Of a stretch of 64,000 nt of DNA, positions 52,524 to 60,884 are shown one piece after another. The stretch covers positions 186,001-250,000 of the forward strand of contig NZ_NBDP01000019.1 in the NCBI RefSeq assembly GCF_004123845.1, in the 5' to 3' direction. The notes under the pieces are model-generated. The model was not told where the DNA came from. It saw only the letters and a list, made by a program, of their open reading frames with translations, and did not search any database. Position numbers and translations under genes: made by a program. The first letter of the stretch is position 1. Each line of letters opens with the position of its first letter. This DNA is from Allobosea sp. Tri-44 (GTDB lineage Bacteria > Pseudomonadota > Alphaproteobacteria > Rhizobiales > Beijerinckiaceae).

Positions 52524-54227
52524 TCAACAGAAGTCGAAATCGACGCCCTCATCAGCCTGGAGCACATGCGCGTCATAGAGCCGGTCATAGCCGCGGCGCG
52601 CCTTCGCGGGTGGCTGCGGCAGGGCGGTCCGGCGTGCTTTGAGCTCAGCTGCGTCGACCAGCAAGTCGAGCCGCCGCTCGGCGACGCTGAGCCGGATGCG
52701 GTCGCCATTGCGGACCAGCGCCAGCGGGCCGCCGACTGCCGCTTCCGGCGCGACATGCAGCACGATCGCGCCATAGGCGGTGCCGGACATGCGGGCGTCC
52801 GAGATGCGGACCATGTCCTTGACGCCCTTGGCTGCGAGCTTGCGCGGGATCGGCAGATAGCCGGCTTCCGGCATGGCGGCGGCGCTCTTGGGACCGGCAT
52901 TCTGCAGAACGAGAATGTCGTCGGCCGTGACGTCGAGATCGGGATCGTCGATGCGGGCGGCGAGGTCCTCCAGTGACGAGAAGACGACGGCGCGGCCCTC
53001 ATGCTCGAGCAGGCGCTTCTCGGCCGCGGCGCGCTTGACGATGGCGCCGCGCGGAGCGAGCGAGCCGAACACCGCGACGAGCCCGCCATCGGGATCGACC
53101 GGGTCTTCACGCGAGCGGATGATCGTGCGGTCGAGCTGGTCGAGCAGGGGTTCATCGATCAATTCGCCCAGCGTCTTGCCAGTCACGGTCATGCAGTCGA
53201 GATGGAGCAGGTCGCGCAGCTCCCACAACACGGCCGGAACGCCGCCGCCGGCGAAGAAGTCCTCCATGTAGTTGTCGCCGACCGGCTTCAGGTTCACCAG
53301 AACCGGTGTCTCGTCGGAGAGCTGGTTGAGACGGTTGAGATCGACCTTGATGCCAGCGCGGCGGGCGATGGCGGTGAGATGCACCACGGCGTTGGTCGAG
53401 CCGGAGATCGCCAGCAACACGCGCCAGGCATTCTCGATCGCCTGTTCGGTGACGATCTGGCGCGGCAGCAGCTCTTTCGTACCGATCAGTTCGACGGCGC
53501 GCTTGCCGCTCGCCTCGGCGCAGCGCAGGCGGTCGGCGTGCACGGCGGGGATCGCGGCGGAGCGCGGCAAAGCGAGCCCCAGCGTCTCGGCGATGCAGGC
53601 CATGGTCGAGGCTGTGCCCATCACGGCGCAGGTGCCGGCGGTGGTGGCGAGCCGGCCCTCGACCACGTCGATCTCGGCCTGGTCGATCTCGCCGGCGCGG
53701 AAACGGGCCCAGAAGCGGCGACAATCGGTGCAGGCGCCGAGGCGCTCGCCCTTGTGGCGTCCGGTCGACATCGGCCCGCCGACGAGCTCGACGGCCGGGA
53801 CATTGGCCGAGAGCGCCGCCATCAGCTGCGCCGGCACGGTCTTGTCGCAGCCGCCCATCAGCACGACCGCGTCGATCGGCTGGGCCCGGATCATCTCCTC
53901 GGTGCCCATTGCCATCAGGTTGCGGAATTTCAGGCTGGTCGGGTTGAGGAAGACCTCGCCGAGCGAGGTGGTCGGGAACTCGACCGGCAGGCCGCCGGCC
54001 ATCAGCACGCCGCGCTTCACCGCCTCCAGCAGCTCCGGAAAGTGCCGGTGGCAGTTGTTGAAGCCGCTATAGGTGTTGGCGATGCCGACGATCGGCCGCG
54101 CCAGCGCCTCGTCGGAATAGCCCATCGAGCGGGCGAAGGAGCGGCGCAGATAAGCGGCGAAGTCCGGGTCGCCATAGTTGGTCAGCCCGCCGGCAATGCC
54201 GCGCCCCTTCGGTTCCTCGCCCGCCAT
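52524..54227 (-). CDS. IlvD/Edd family dehydratase (sugar-acid dehydratase, e.g. pentonate type)
   Basis: A 567-residue iron-sulfur dehydratase. The three cluster cysteines are Cys59 (GFNNCH), Cys127 (GGCDKTVPAQ) and Cys200 (AGTCAVMG). Lys129, next to Cys127, is the Mg-binding residue that is carbamylated in relatives, and the RMSGTAYG loop supplies the catalytic Ser. The spacing fits the arabinonate/xylonate dehydratase branch rather than dihydroxyacid dehydratase of valine synthesis, which is an assignment from memory of family landmarks. The product would be a 2-keto-3-deoxy sugar acid, a possible substrate type for the DapA-like lyase at 1333-2229. It is transcribed after GGT copy 3, 316 bp upstream. 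Confidence 0.88.
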   Translation of the reverse strand: MAGEEPKGRGIAGGLTNYGDPDFAAYLRRSFARSMGYSDEALARPIVGIANTYSGFNNCHRHFPELLEAVKRGVLMAGGLPVEFPTTSLGEVFLNPTSLKFRNLMAMGTEEMIRAQPIDAVVLMGGCDKTVPAQLMAALSANVPAVELVGGPMSTGRHKGERLGACTDCRRFWARFRAGEIDQAEIDVVEGRLATTAGTCAVMGTASTMACIAETLGLALPRSAAIPAVHADRLRCAEASGKRAVELIGTKELLPRQIVTEQAIENAWRVLLAISGSTNAVVHLTAIARRAGIKVDLNRLNQLSDETPVLVNLKPVGDNYMEDFFAGGGVPAVLWELRDLLHLDCMTVTGKTLGELIDEPLLDQLDRTIIRSREDPVDPDGGLVAVFGSLAPRGAIVKRAAAEKRLLEHEGRAVVFSSLEDLAARIDDPDLDVTADDILVLQNAGPKSAAAMPEAGYLPIPRKLAAKGVKDMVRISDARMSGTAYGAIVLHVAPEAAVGGPLALVRNGDRIRLSVAERRLDLLVDAAELKARRTALPQPPAKARRGYDRLYDAHVLQADEGVDFDFC

Positions 54228-54543
54228 GCCCGCTTCTCCCTCGACTTGTTCTGAGGAGAAGCTTGCCGGGATCGCCGGCGCTGTCGAGGCCGCCTTATGC
54301 AGGGCGGCCTCGCGCTGAGTTCAGTCTTCAAGTTGGCGGTGACTGGGCATGGACGTGCTCCACCCTTCCCCCTTGGTGGGAAGGGTATGGGGATGGGGGT
54401 GGTGCCGCTTGGTGATCGGAGCCAGGAAGCGGGCCGGCAGTAGCGACAGCGCCATCAGCTTCGACCGATCGTTTCGGCTCTGCGACCCCCACCCCTGCCC
54501 CTCCTCACAAGGGGGAGGGGTTCTCGCGCGCTTCACGCTGCCC
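54228..54543. other. 316-bp gene-free region
   Basis: It separates the dehydratase start from the end of GGT copy 3 (both minus strand). The half nearest GGT is filled by the type II palindrome 54361-54522. The remaining 130 bp next to the dehydratase must hold its promoter, but no clear -35/-10 or operator was recognised. No ORF on either strand looks protein-like. Confidence 0.6.
54361..54522. repeat. Composite palindrome, type II (CTC-rich)
   Basis: The end hairpins are ACCCTTCCC with GGGAAGGGT (9 bp) and CCCCTCC with GGAGGGG (7 bp). Inner arms GGGGATGGGGGT and ACCCCCACCCC pair imperfectly. It is the most diverged of the three type II copies but has the same hairpin-arm-loop-arm-hairpin order. 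Confidence 0.65.
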
Positions 54544-56139
54544 TCAATACCCCAACGCGCAGCCGTCCTTGCGCGGGTCGGAGCCGCCGGTCAGCGTACC
54601 GTTCTCCCAATCGATCCAGATCGCCTGGGCGCCGCCCATCGGCGTTTTCGGTGGCTGCACGTCGAAGCCGCGCGCCTTGAGTGCCGCGCCGACACTCTCG
54701 CGCAGGCGGCTTTCGGTCTCGACCGTGTTCGTGCCCGGCAGCGGGAACAGGCGTGGCAGATCGATCGCCTCCTGCAGGTCGAGGCCGTGGTCGAACAGCT
54801 TCGCCAGGAAATGGGCGTGACCCATCGCCTGGTAATGCCCGCCCATCACACCGAAGGGCATGACGACGCGGCCATTCTCGGCGAGCATGCCGGGGATGAT
54901 GGTGTGCATCGGGCGCTTGCGCGGCGCGATCGCATTCGGATGACCCTGCTTAAGCACGAAGCTCTGGCCGCGATTGTGGAAAAGTACGCCGGACTTGGCT
55001 GTCATCAGCCCGCTACCATAGGGCGAGAAGATCGAGTTGATGAAGGAGACGGCGTTACGGTCCTTGTCGACGACGCTGATATAGACCGTGTCCTTGTGCT
55101 CCGCGCCGCCGGGGATGACCGGCAGCGGATTGAGCGCGCGGTTGGGATCGATCATCCCGGCGAGTTCGTCGGCGAGCGTGTCGGACAGCAGATGCTCGAC
55201 CGGCACTTCGGCCTTGGCGGGATCGGCGAGGAAGCGGTCACGGGCGGCATAGGCGAGGCGGGTCGCCTCCAGTTCGATGTGGAGATTCTCGACGGCGAGC
55301 GGCCCCCCCTTGGGCTGGAAGCGCTCGAGGATCTTCATGATCAACAGCGCGATCACGCCCTGGCCGTTGGGTGGGCACTCATAGACGGTGCGGCCGCGGA
55401 AAGTAGCGCTGATCGGGGTGACATATTCGCCCTCGGCCGCGGCGAAGTCGTCGAGTGTATGCAGGCCACCGGCGGCCTTGAGGTAGTCGACCATCTCCCT
55501 GGCGATCTCGCCGCGATAGAAGGCGTCGCGGCCCTCGCGACCGATGGCTTCGAGGGTTTCAGCAAGCGCGGGCTGGCGCTGCACCGTGCCGGCCGGCGGA
55601 GCCAGCCCGTCGATCAGGAAGGTCGCAGCGGCGTTGGCGTCCTGGATCAGCACATCGCGCTGGGCGGCGAGGTCGTAGGCGACGCGCGGCGTCAGCGCGT
55701 AGCCGTCGCGGGCATAGGCGATGGCTGGCGCGAAGATTTCGGCAAGGGGCAGGCGGCCGTGATCCCTGTTGAGCCGCGTCCAGGCATCGATCGCGCCGGG
55801 CACGGTGACGACATGCGGCGAATGCCGTTCCAGCGTGGTGATGCCGGCCTTTGCATACCAGTCGAGCGTCGCGGCGGCGGGCGTGCGGCCCGAGCCGTTA
55901 TAGGCGATGACGTCGGTCGAGCCGCCGCGCGCATAGAGCACGAAGCAGTCGCCGCCGATCCCGGTCGAGCCGGCCTCGACGACGCATTGCACGGCGCAGG
56001 CCGCGATGGCGGCGTCGATCGCAGTGCCGCCGGCCTTCATGATGTCGAGCGCGGCGAGCGTCGAGGCGGGATGCGAGGTCGCGGCCATCGCATTGCGGCT
56101 GATGGCGAGGGAACGCCCGGGGAGCTCGAGATCACGCAT
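54544..56139 (-). CDS. Gamma-glutamyltransferase family protein (copy 3)
   Basis: A 531-residue GGT-family protein. N-terminal motifs are AATSHPASTLAALDIMKAGG and GSTGIGGDCFVLY. The position of the nucleophile is Thr351 in KDTVYISVVDKD, where TVY replaces the usual TTH. The small-subunit loop reads FGVMGGHYQ instead of GxPGGxxI. Both deviations suggest a subfamily with altered specificity (oxamate amidohydrolase-like or acylase-like), still self-cleaving at Thr351. No signal peptide. ATG 56139 is preferred. It follows the binding protein 56207-57790 in the same operon by 67 bp, so its substrate is probably that ligand. Confidence 0.87.
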   Translation of the reverse strand: MRDLELPGRSLAISRNAMAATSHPASTLAALDIMKAGGTAIDAAIAACAVQCVVEAGSTGIGGDCFVLYARGGSTDVIAYNGSGRTPAAATLDWYAKAGITTLERHSPHVVTVPGAIDAWTRLNRDHGRLPLAEIFAPAIAYARDGYALTPRVAYDLAAQRDVLIQDANAAATFLIDGLAPPAGTVQRQPALAETLEAIGREGRDAFYRGEIAREMVDYLKAAGGLHTLDDFAAAEGEYVTPISATFRGRTVYECPPNGQGVIALLIMKILERFQPKGGPLAVENLHIELEATRLAYAARDRFLADPAKAEVPVEHLLSDTLADELAGMIDPNRALNPLPVIPGGAEHKDTVYISVVDKDRNAVSFINSIFSPYGSGLMTAKSGVLFHNRGQSFVLKQGHPNAIAPRKRPMHTIIPGMLAENGRVVMPFGVMGGHYQAMGHAHFLAKLFDHGLDLQEAIDLPRLFPLPGTNTVETESRLRESVGAALKARGFDVQPPKTPMGGAQAIWIDWENGTLTGGSDPRKDGCALGY

Positions 56140-56206
56140 GGAAAGGCTTTCGTGGAAACCTGGCCGGCGTCGGTCGCCGGCCATCGAGGAAGGAAGCGAA
56201 GGGTGT

Positions 56207-57790
56207 TCAGCCCTTGCGCAGATTGGTGAAGACCGGGACGCCGTTCAGCATGCCGGTCAGGTTCTTGCGGTAGGCGACCGGCTGCAGATACTGGCCGGCC
56301 GGGACGTAGGGCACGTCCTGCATCGCCTGCAGCTCGATCTCGCGGGCGATCGCCTTCTGCTCGGCGGGGTCGCCAGCGGTCAGGAAGCGGGCGCGCAGCG
56401 CCTCGATCTGCGGGCTGTCGGGCCAGCCGGGGCTGCCCTTGGCGCCGTTGCCGCGCAAGGGGGAGCTTGTCGCCGGCGAGCCGAGATCGAGCCCGGCCCA
56501 ATAGGTGACGTAGCAGCTCCAGCCGCCCTGCTCGACCGGGCTGCGATTGCCGATGCGCTGCAGCACCGTGCCCCAGTCGGCTGCGACGAAGTCGACATTG
56601 ACGCCGATCTTTTTCAGCGCATCGGCCGCGACATCGCAGACCAGGGCGATGCGCGGCACATCCTGCGCTGCGAGGAACACGGCGCGCTCGCCCTTGTAGC
56701 CGGCGGCAGCGAGCTCCTGCTTGAGCTTGCCGAAATCCTTCGGTCCCTTCAGAGCCGGGGCGGCGACATCCGACGCCATCGGCGAGTTGTTCGGGAAGAA
56801 GCCGATGCTGCTGCGCTCAACCTGCGGATCGCCGCCGCAGACCGCGTTCATGCAATCCTCCTGGTCGATCGCCTTGAGGATGACGCGGCGGATCGCCGGG
56901 TTGTTGAAGGGTGGCTGCAGATGGTTGAGCCGGAGCTGCCCGGCCATGCCGGTCCGGTCCTTGACCTCGACCACGATGTTCGGGTCCTTCCGCAGCAGCG
57001 GCAGGAGATCGATGATCGGCTGCTCGACCCAGTCGACCGCGCCGGTCTGCAGCGCCGAGACCGCGGTCGCGGCATCGGGCATGACGGTGAATTCGATGCG
57101 GTCGAGGTAGGGCGTGCGCGGACCGGCAGTGAAGCTCGGCGTGCCCTGACGCGGGACGTAACCTTCATGCCGTGCATAGACATGGCGGGCGCCGGCGATG
57201 CGATCGGCGGTGAGATAGCGATAGGGGCCGCTGCCGATCGCTTCGGGGATTTGCTTGAACGGGTCGGTCTGCGCGAGGCGCTCCGGCATGATCGCGGCGA
57301 CGAGTGCGCTCGGGCGGGCGAGCGCGGCCGGCAGATGCGGGAAGGGCGCCTTCAACCGGAAGACGATGGTTCGGTCGTCGGGCGCCGAGAGCTCGTCGGT
57401 CGCCGCCATCAGCGCCTGGCCGAAGGTGTCGCGCACGCCCCAGCGCCTGATCGAGGCGACGGCATCGCGGGCCAGCACCTTGCTACCGTCGTGGAAGACG
57501 AGGCCGGGCCGCAGCGTCAGCGTCCAGCGCTTGCCGTCATCCTCGACGACATGGCCCTCGACCATTTGCGGCTGGGGCTGGAACTGGTCGTCGAGCCCGT
57601 AGAGCGTGTCCCAGACGAGCAGCGCATGGGTGCGGGTCGAATAGCCGTTGGTCCAGATCGGATCGATGATCGCGACGTCGGAATAGGGCACGAAGCGCAG
57701 CGTCTTGGCATCCTGCGCCGCGGCGAGATGCGGCGCTGCCGGCAAAAAGGCCGTCGCGGCCGAGGCTTTCAGGAACTGTCGTCGATCCAT
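56207..57790 (-). CDS. Peptide ABC transporter substrate-binding protein (Tat-exported, no own permease)
   Basis: A 527-residue family 5 receptor. MDRRQFLKASAATAFLPAAP is a twin-arginine signal. It shares long stretches with the binding protein at 17898-19484, such as LNHLQPPFNNP, KIGVNVDFVAADWGTVLQR against the other copy's SIGMNVEMMASDWGTVIQR, and the C-terminal YRKxLTGML. The two are paralogues placed beside a GGT (here) and an amidase (there). No permease or ATPase gene accompanies it. It lies between a GntR gene and GGT copy 3 on one strand. Confidence 0.93.
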   Translation of the reverse strand: MDRRQFLKASAATAFLPAAPHLAAAQDAKTLRFVPYSDVAIIDPIWTNGYSTRTHALLVWDTLYGLDDQFQPQPQMVEGHVVEDDGKRWTLTLRPGLVFHDGSKVLARDAVASIRRWGVRDTFGQALMAATDELSAPDDRTIVFRLKAPFPHLPAALARPSALVAAIMPERLAQTDPFKQIPEAIGSGPYRYLTADRIAGARHVYARHEGYVPRQGTPSFTAGPRTPYLDRIEFTVMPDAATAVSALQTGAVDWVEQPIIDLLPLLRKDPNIVVEVKDRTGMAGQLRLNHLQPPFNNPAIRRVILKAIDQEDCMNAVCGGDPQVERSSIGFFPNNSPMASDVAAPALKGPKDFGKLKQELAAAGYKGERAVFLAAQDVPRIALVCDVAADALKKIGVNVDFVAADWGTVLQRIGNRSPVEQGGWSCYVTYWAGLDLGSPATSSPLRGNGAKGSPGWPDSPQIEALRARFLTAGDPAEQKAIAREIELQAMQDVPYVPAGQYLQPVAYRKNLTGMLNGVPVFTNLRKG

Positions 57791-57871
57791 TGTGATTCCC
57801 CTCGTTGTTTTGGCTGACCCTCGGGCGTCCTCGGGAGCGCGGGCTTCTGACGAGCCGCTGCGTCGTTTGGT

Positions 57872-58579
57872 TCAGATCTGCGCGCTGGCCGGCAGAGTCG
57901 CTGGAGCGCCTGCTGCTTGGCCGCGGCTGCGCAGGAACTCGGCGAGGCGCGGCGCGGTGCGCAGGACGTGGTCGCGCATCACCGCCTCGGCATGCTCGGC
58001 ATCGCCGGTCCTGATCGCCTCTACGACCTCGTCCTGGCGTTCGGTGGCATGGGCCGGCTGGGCGACGTGATGGAGCCAGACGCGCATATAGGGCTCGACG
58101 GCGATGTGCAGAGCCGCGATCTGGGCGATGAGCTTGGGCCGTCTGCTCAGGCCACAGATATAGGCGTGGAATTCCTGGTGTTTGCCGAGCCAGTCGGCGC
58201 CGCCGGCCGCGCCGGCGCGGCGCATGCGGGCAAGATGGTCGTCGAGTTCGGCCAGTGCCGCGGCGTCGAAGCGCGGCATGGCGAGACGGACCGCCAGACC
58301 TTCGAGCACGGAACGGATCTCGAAGAGCTCGTAGATCTCCTCGATGGTCAGGCCGGAGACGACGCAGCCGCGATTGGGACGGATGAGGACGAGCCCCTCA
58401 TTGGCGAGGCGCTGGAAAGCCTCGCGCACCGGCATACGGCTCATGGCGAGCTCGCGCGCGATCGTCTCCGGAATCAGCCGCTCGCCGGGCTGGTATCGGC
58501 CGCTGCGGATGTCCTGGAGGATGGCGCGATAGGCCTCGTCCTGCGCCGTCGCGGCCATACCCTTGGAGGCGAAGCTCAT
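57872..58579 (-). CDS. GntR family transcriptional regulator (FCD class)
   Basis: A 235-residue regulator with winged helix at about residues 10-75 (IPETIARELAMSRMPVREAF, LANEGLVLIRPNRGCVV) and FCD domain with KHQEFHAYICGLS and MRDHVLRTAP. ATG 58579 has an AGGGGAACGG site; GTG 58594 would overlap it. It precedes the binding-protein and GGT copy 3 genes in the same direction (81-bp gap), so it is probably autoregulated and controls that cluster. The 128 bp upstream contain TGTATGAGTGTATCC, a possible half-site pair, and no protein-like ORF. Confidence 0.92.
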   Translation of the reverse strand: MSFASKGMAATAQDEAYRAILQDIRSGRYQPGERLIPETIARELAMSRMPVREAFQRLANEGLVLIRPNRGCVVSGLTIEEIYELFEIRSVLEGLAVRLAMPRFDAAALAELDDHLARMRRAGAAGGADWLGKHQEFHAYICGLSRRPKLIAQIAALHIAVEPYMRVWLHHVAQPAHATERQDEVVEAIRTGDAEHAEAVMRDHVLRTAPRLAEFLRSRGQAAGAPATLPASAQI

Positions 58580-58707
58580 TCCGTTCCCCTGCACGCCGCT
58601 GGTACCCGGTCAGCAGCTCTGTATGAGTGTATCCACTATTACAAAGCCAGAAATCGACCGTGCGCAAGGGCTTCCTTGCGTTGGCGGAGAATGATTGCGT
58701 CGAAGGG

Positions 58708-59859
58708 CTAGAGCGCCGCGGCGTAGAATTCGAGATAGCGGCGGGTGACCTCGTTCCAGGAATAGGATGCGAGGTCCGAGAGGCGCGGGCGCGTGTTGCC
58801 GGGGAAATGGGCGAGATCGGCATGCGCCTGCTCGACGGCCGTGGCAGCCTCTTCCGCATCGGCGAAGTCGACGGTCCGGACGACCGGAAACTTGCCAGCC
58901 AGGCTAGCGAAGGCGGCATTGGGCTGAACGACCGGTACGAGACCGGCGCTCATCGCCTCGACGAGAGCGAGGCCGAAGCCCTCGAACTCGGAGGCCGAGA
59001 CGAAGAGTGAGGCGCGGCTCATCACCTGCCTTGCAGCGGCATCGTCGAGGCCAAGATGCAGCGTCACGTTCCGCTCCATGCCGGCGCTGGCGATCGCCGT
59101 CCGCAGGGCCTCTTCTGTCCAGTCGGAGGCGACGCCGAGCATGTCGAGATGCCAGCTGGGTTCACGCTGCGCCAGCACCGCCATCATCGCGATCAGCCGG
59201 TCCGGGCGCTTGTTCTTGGAGAAGCGGCCGATGCTGACCAAGCGGCGCTGCGGGTCAGGGCTGGAGGCGCCAGCGAACTTGTCGAGGTCGACGCCGTTCT
59301 CGATCACCCTGACCTTGCCGGGCGCAAGCCGCTCGAACATGCGGGCATCGTTCGTGCTGCAGCCGGCGATGGCGCGATAGGCCTGTGCGGAGAGCCGGGT
59401 CGGGCCGTTGAACCAGAGCTTCTTCAGGCTGGCGAAATCGCCGGTATGGAAGAAGCCGCCATGGGTGGTGGCGACGAGCGGCTTGCGATGCAGCAACCAG
59501 CCGAGGGCGAGCGCGTCGAAGAAGAAGTCGATCGCATGGACATGGACGAGATCAGCTTCGCGCAGATGGGAAAAGACCTCAGGTGCAAGCGGATAGCGCG
59601 TCGAGCCGCGGAAGGGGATGCGGCTGACGGGAATGCCGTCGATGACCTCGCTCGCCGGCAGGACGAGCTCAGGCCGCGAGAACAGGCGATCGAGCGTCAC
59701 GACGGAGGGCTTGAGGCCAAGCGCCAGCTGGGCTCGGCAGAGATTGGCGACGACGTCCTCGAGCCCGCCGCGATTGGGCAGGAACTGGCGCACGACATGG
59801 ACGATGCGGGTTCCCGCCGGTACTGCCGGCGTCGGGCGGTGGGAAAAGGGAGCGGTCAC
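58708..59859 (-). CDS. Glycosyltransferase family 4
   Basis: A 383-residue GT-B retaining glycosyltransferase. Seen: the N-terminal glycine motif LPNRGGLEDVVANL (donor/acceptor cleft), VIENGVDLDKF near residue 200, VSIGRFSKNKRPDRL opening the donor domain, and the EFEGFGLALVEAMSAG loop with the E-x7-E pair near residues 300-316. It transfers a sugar from a nucleotide donor to a growing lipid-linked or exported glycan in the cytoplasm. The GTG start at 59859 overlaps the GH5 stop (GTGA). It is the last gene of an exopolysaccharide operon that continues beyond the window. Confidence 0.93.
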   Translation of the reverse strand: MTAPFSHRPTPAVPAGTRIVHVVRQFLPNRGGLEDVVANLCRAQLALGLKPSVVTLDRLFSRPELVLPASEVIDGIPVSRIPFRGSTRYPLAPEVFSHLREADLVHVHAIDFFFDALALGWLLHRKPLVATTHGGFFHTGDFASLKKLWFNGPTRLSAQAYRAIAGCSTNDARMFERLAPGKVRVIENGVDLDKFAGASSPDPQRRLVSIGRFSKNKRPDRLIAMMAVLAQREPSWHLDMLGVASDWTEEALRTAIASAGMERNVTLHLGLDDAAARQVMSRASLFVSASEFEGFGLALVEAMSAGLVPVVQPNAAFASLAGKFPVVRTVDFADAEEAATAVEQAHADLAHFPGNTRPRLSDLASYSWNEVTRRYLEFYAAAL

Positions 59860-60884
59860 GGTTTGGCCTCCCGGCCGCAAACGGCAGTTGGCCGCTTCGC
59901 CTTGAAGCGTTCGAGCAGCACCTTCATCTGCGGGCGCTCGCCGGCCGGGGTCGGGTCCAGGTTGAAGACATAGTCCGCCGGCCACCAGGCCCCGGCGCCC
60001 CAGGCCGCCCAGCCCAGCCATTGCTGCGGGCTGGCGTCAAGCTTCGTCACCATCTGCCGGAGTGCAGTAAGGCATTCGGGTCGGTTCGAGGCGGCGAACT
60101 CGCCGAGAAAGCCGCGGCGCCCATGCGTCTTGAGCCAGGCGGTGACGTCGTCGATTCCCTTCAGCGCACCGGCGGCGGCGGAGCATTCCGGAGCGCGGCC
60201 GGAATAGTCGGCGTCGAGATATTGATGGAAGTCATAGGCGTAGCGGTCGAGCGGGTCGACGACTCCAAGCAGATCGCGGCCATTGTTGCCGACGGGAAGA
60301 TCGGAGGTCCAGCTATGGGCGCCGCCAAAGGCCGTGCCGGTGACCAGGAGGAGTTGCTTGGCACCCGCCTTGCGGATCGCGGCGATGGCGGTGTTCTGGA
60401 TCTTCGCCCAATCCGCGCTGTTGATGTCGTAGGGCTCGTTCATCAGCGAGAAAACGAGCTTGGGACGGTCGCGGTAATGCTGCGCGAGCTTGCCCCAGAC
60501 ATCGGCGAGCGCTGCGGCCGGGAGTTCTGCCGAGCCGAGCTGCTTCTTGGCGTAGTAGCCGTAATTGTGCAGGTCGATGATGGCGACGAGCCCGGCCTCC
60601 TCGATCCGGCGGACCGTCTGGTCGAGATAGGCGAGTTCCATGATCTCCAGCGAGCCGTTGAGCTGAGGCTGGAGGCGCTCCCAGCGGAAGGGCAGGCGGA
60701 CGGCGCTCATGCCGAGCTTGCCGAGCCGCTGGATCGCCTGTTCGCTTGGATAGGTGTAGTCGGTGTCGACCTTGCCCGGCAGATCGCCGAACTCGGCGCC
60801 CGACAGGTTGACGCCGCGCAGGCACGTCTCCGCTCCCGCTGGCATGGCGGCGACCAGCGCCAAGGCGAGAATGAGTGATCTCAC
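59856..60884 (-). CDS. Glycoside hydrolase family 5 (cellulase-like), secreted
   Basis: A 342-residue TIM-barrel glycosidase. A Sec signal (VRSLILALALVAAMPAGA, cleavage about residue 18) precedes the mature GVNLSGAEFG. The acid/base Glu150 is in FSLMNEPYD and the nucleophile Glu262 in FLGEFAASN, with family landmarks AVRLPFRWERL and IIDLHNYG. In exopolysaccharide operons such enzymes trim or release the polymer in the periplasm. GTG 60884 is chosen because it begins a proper signal peptide and gives the 4-bp GTGA overlap with the hydrolase gene. Substrate (beta-1,4-glucan or another beta-glucan) is not fixed by sequence. Confidence 0.92.
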   Translation of the reverse strand: MRSLILALALVAAMPAGAETCLRGVNLSGAEFGDLPGKVDTDYTYPSEQAIQRLGKLGMSAVRLPFRWERLQPQLNGSLEIMELAYLDQTVRRIEEAGLVAIIDLHNYGYYAKKQLGSAELPAAALADVWGKLAQHYRDRPKLVFSLMNEPYDINSADWAKIQNTAIAAIRKAGAKQLLLVTGTAFGGAHSWTSDLPVGNNGRDLLGVVDPLDRYAYDFHQYLDADYSGRAPECSAAAGALKGIDDVTAWLKTHGRRGFLGEFAASNRPECLTALRQMVTKLDASPQQWLGWAAWGAGAWWPADYVFNLDPTPAGERPQMKVLLERFKAKRPTAVCGREAKP

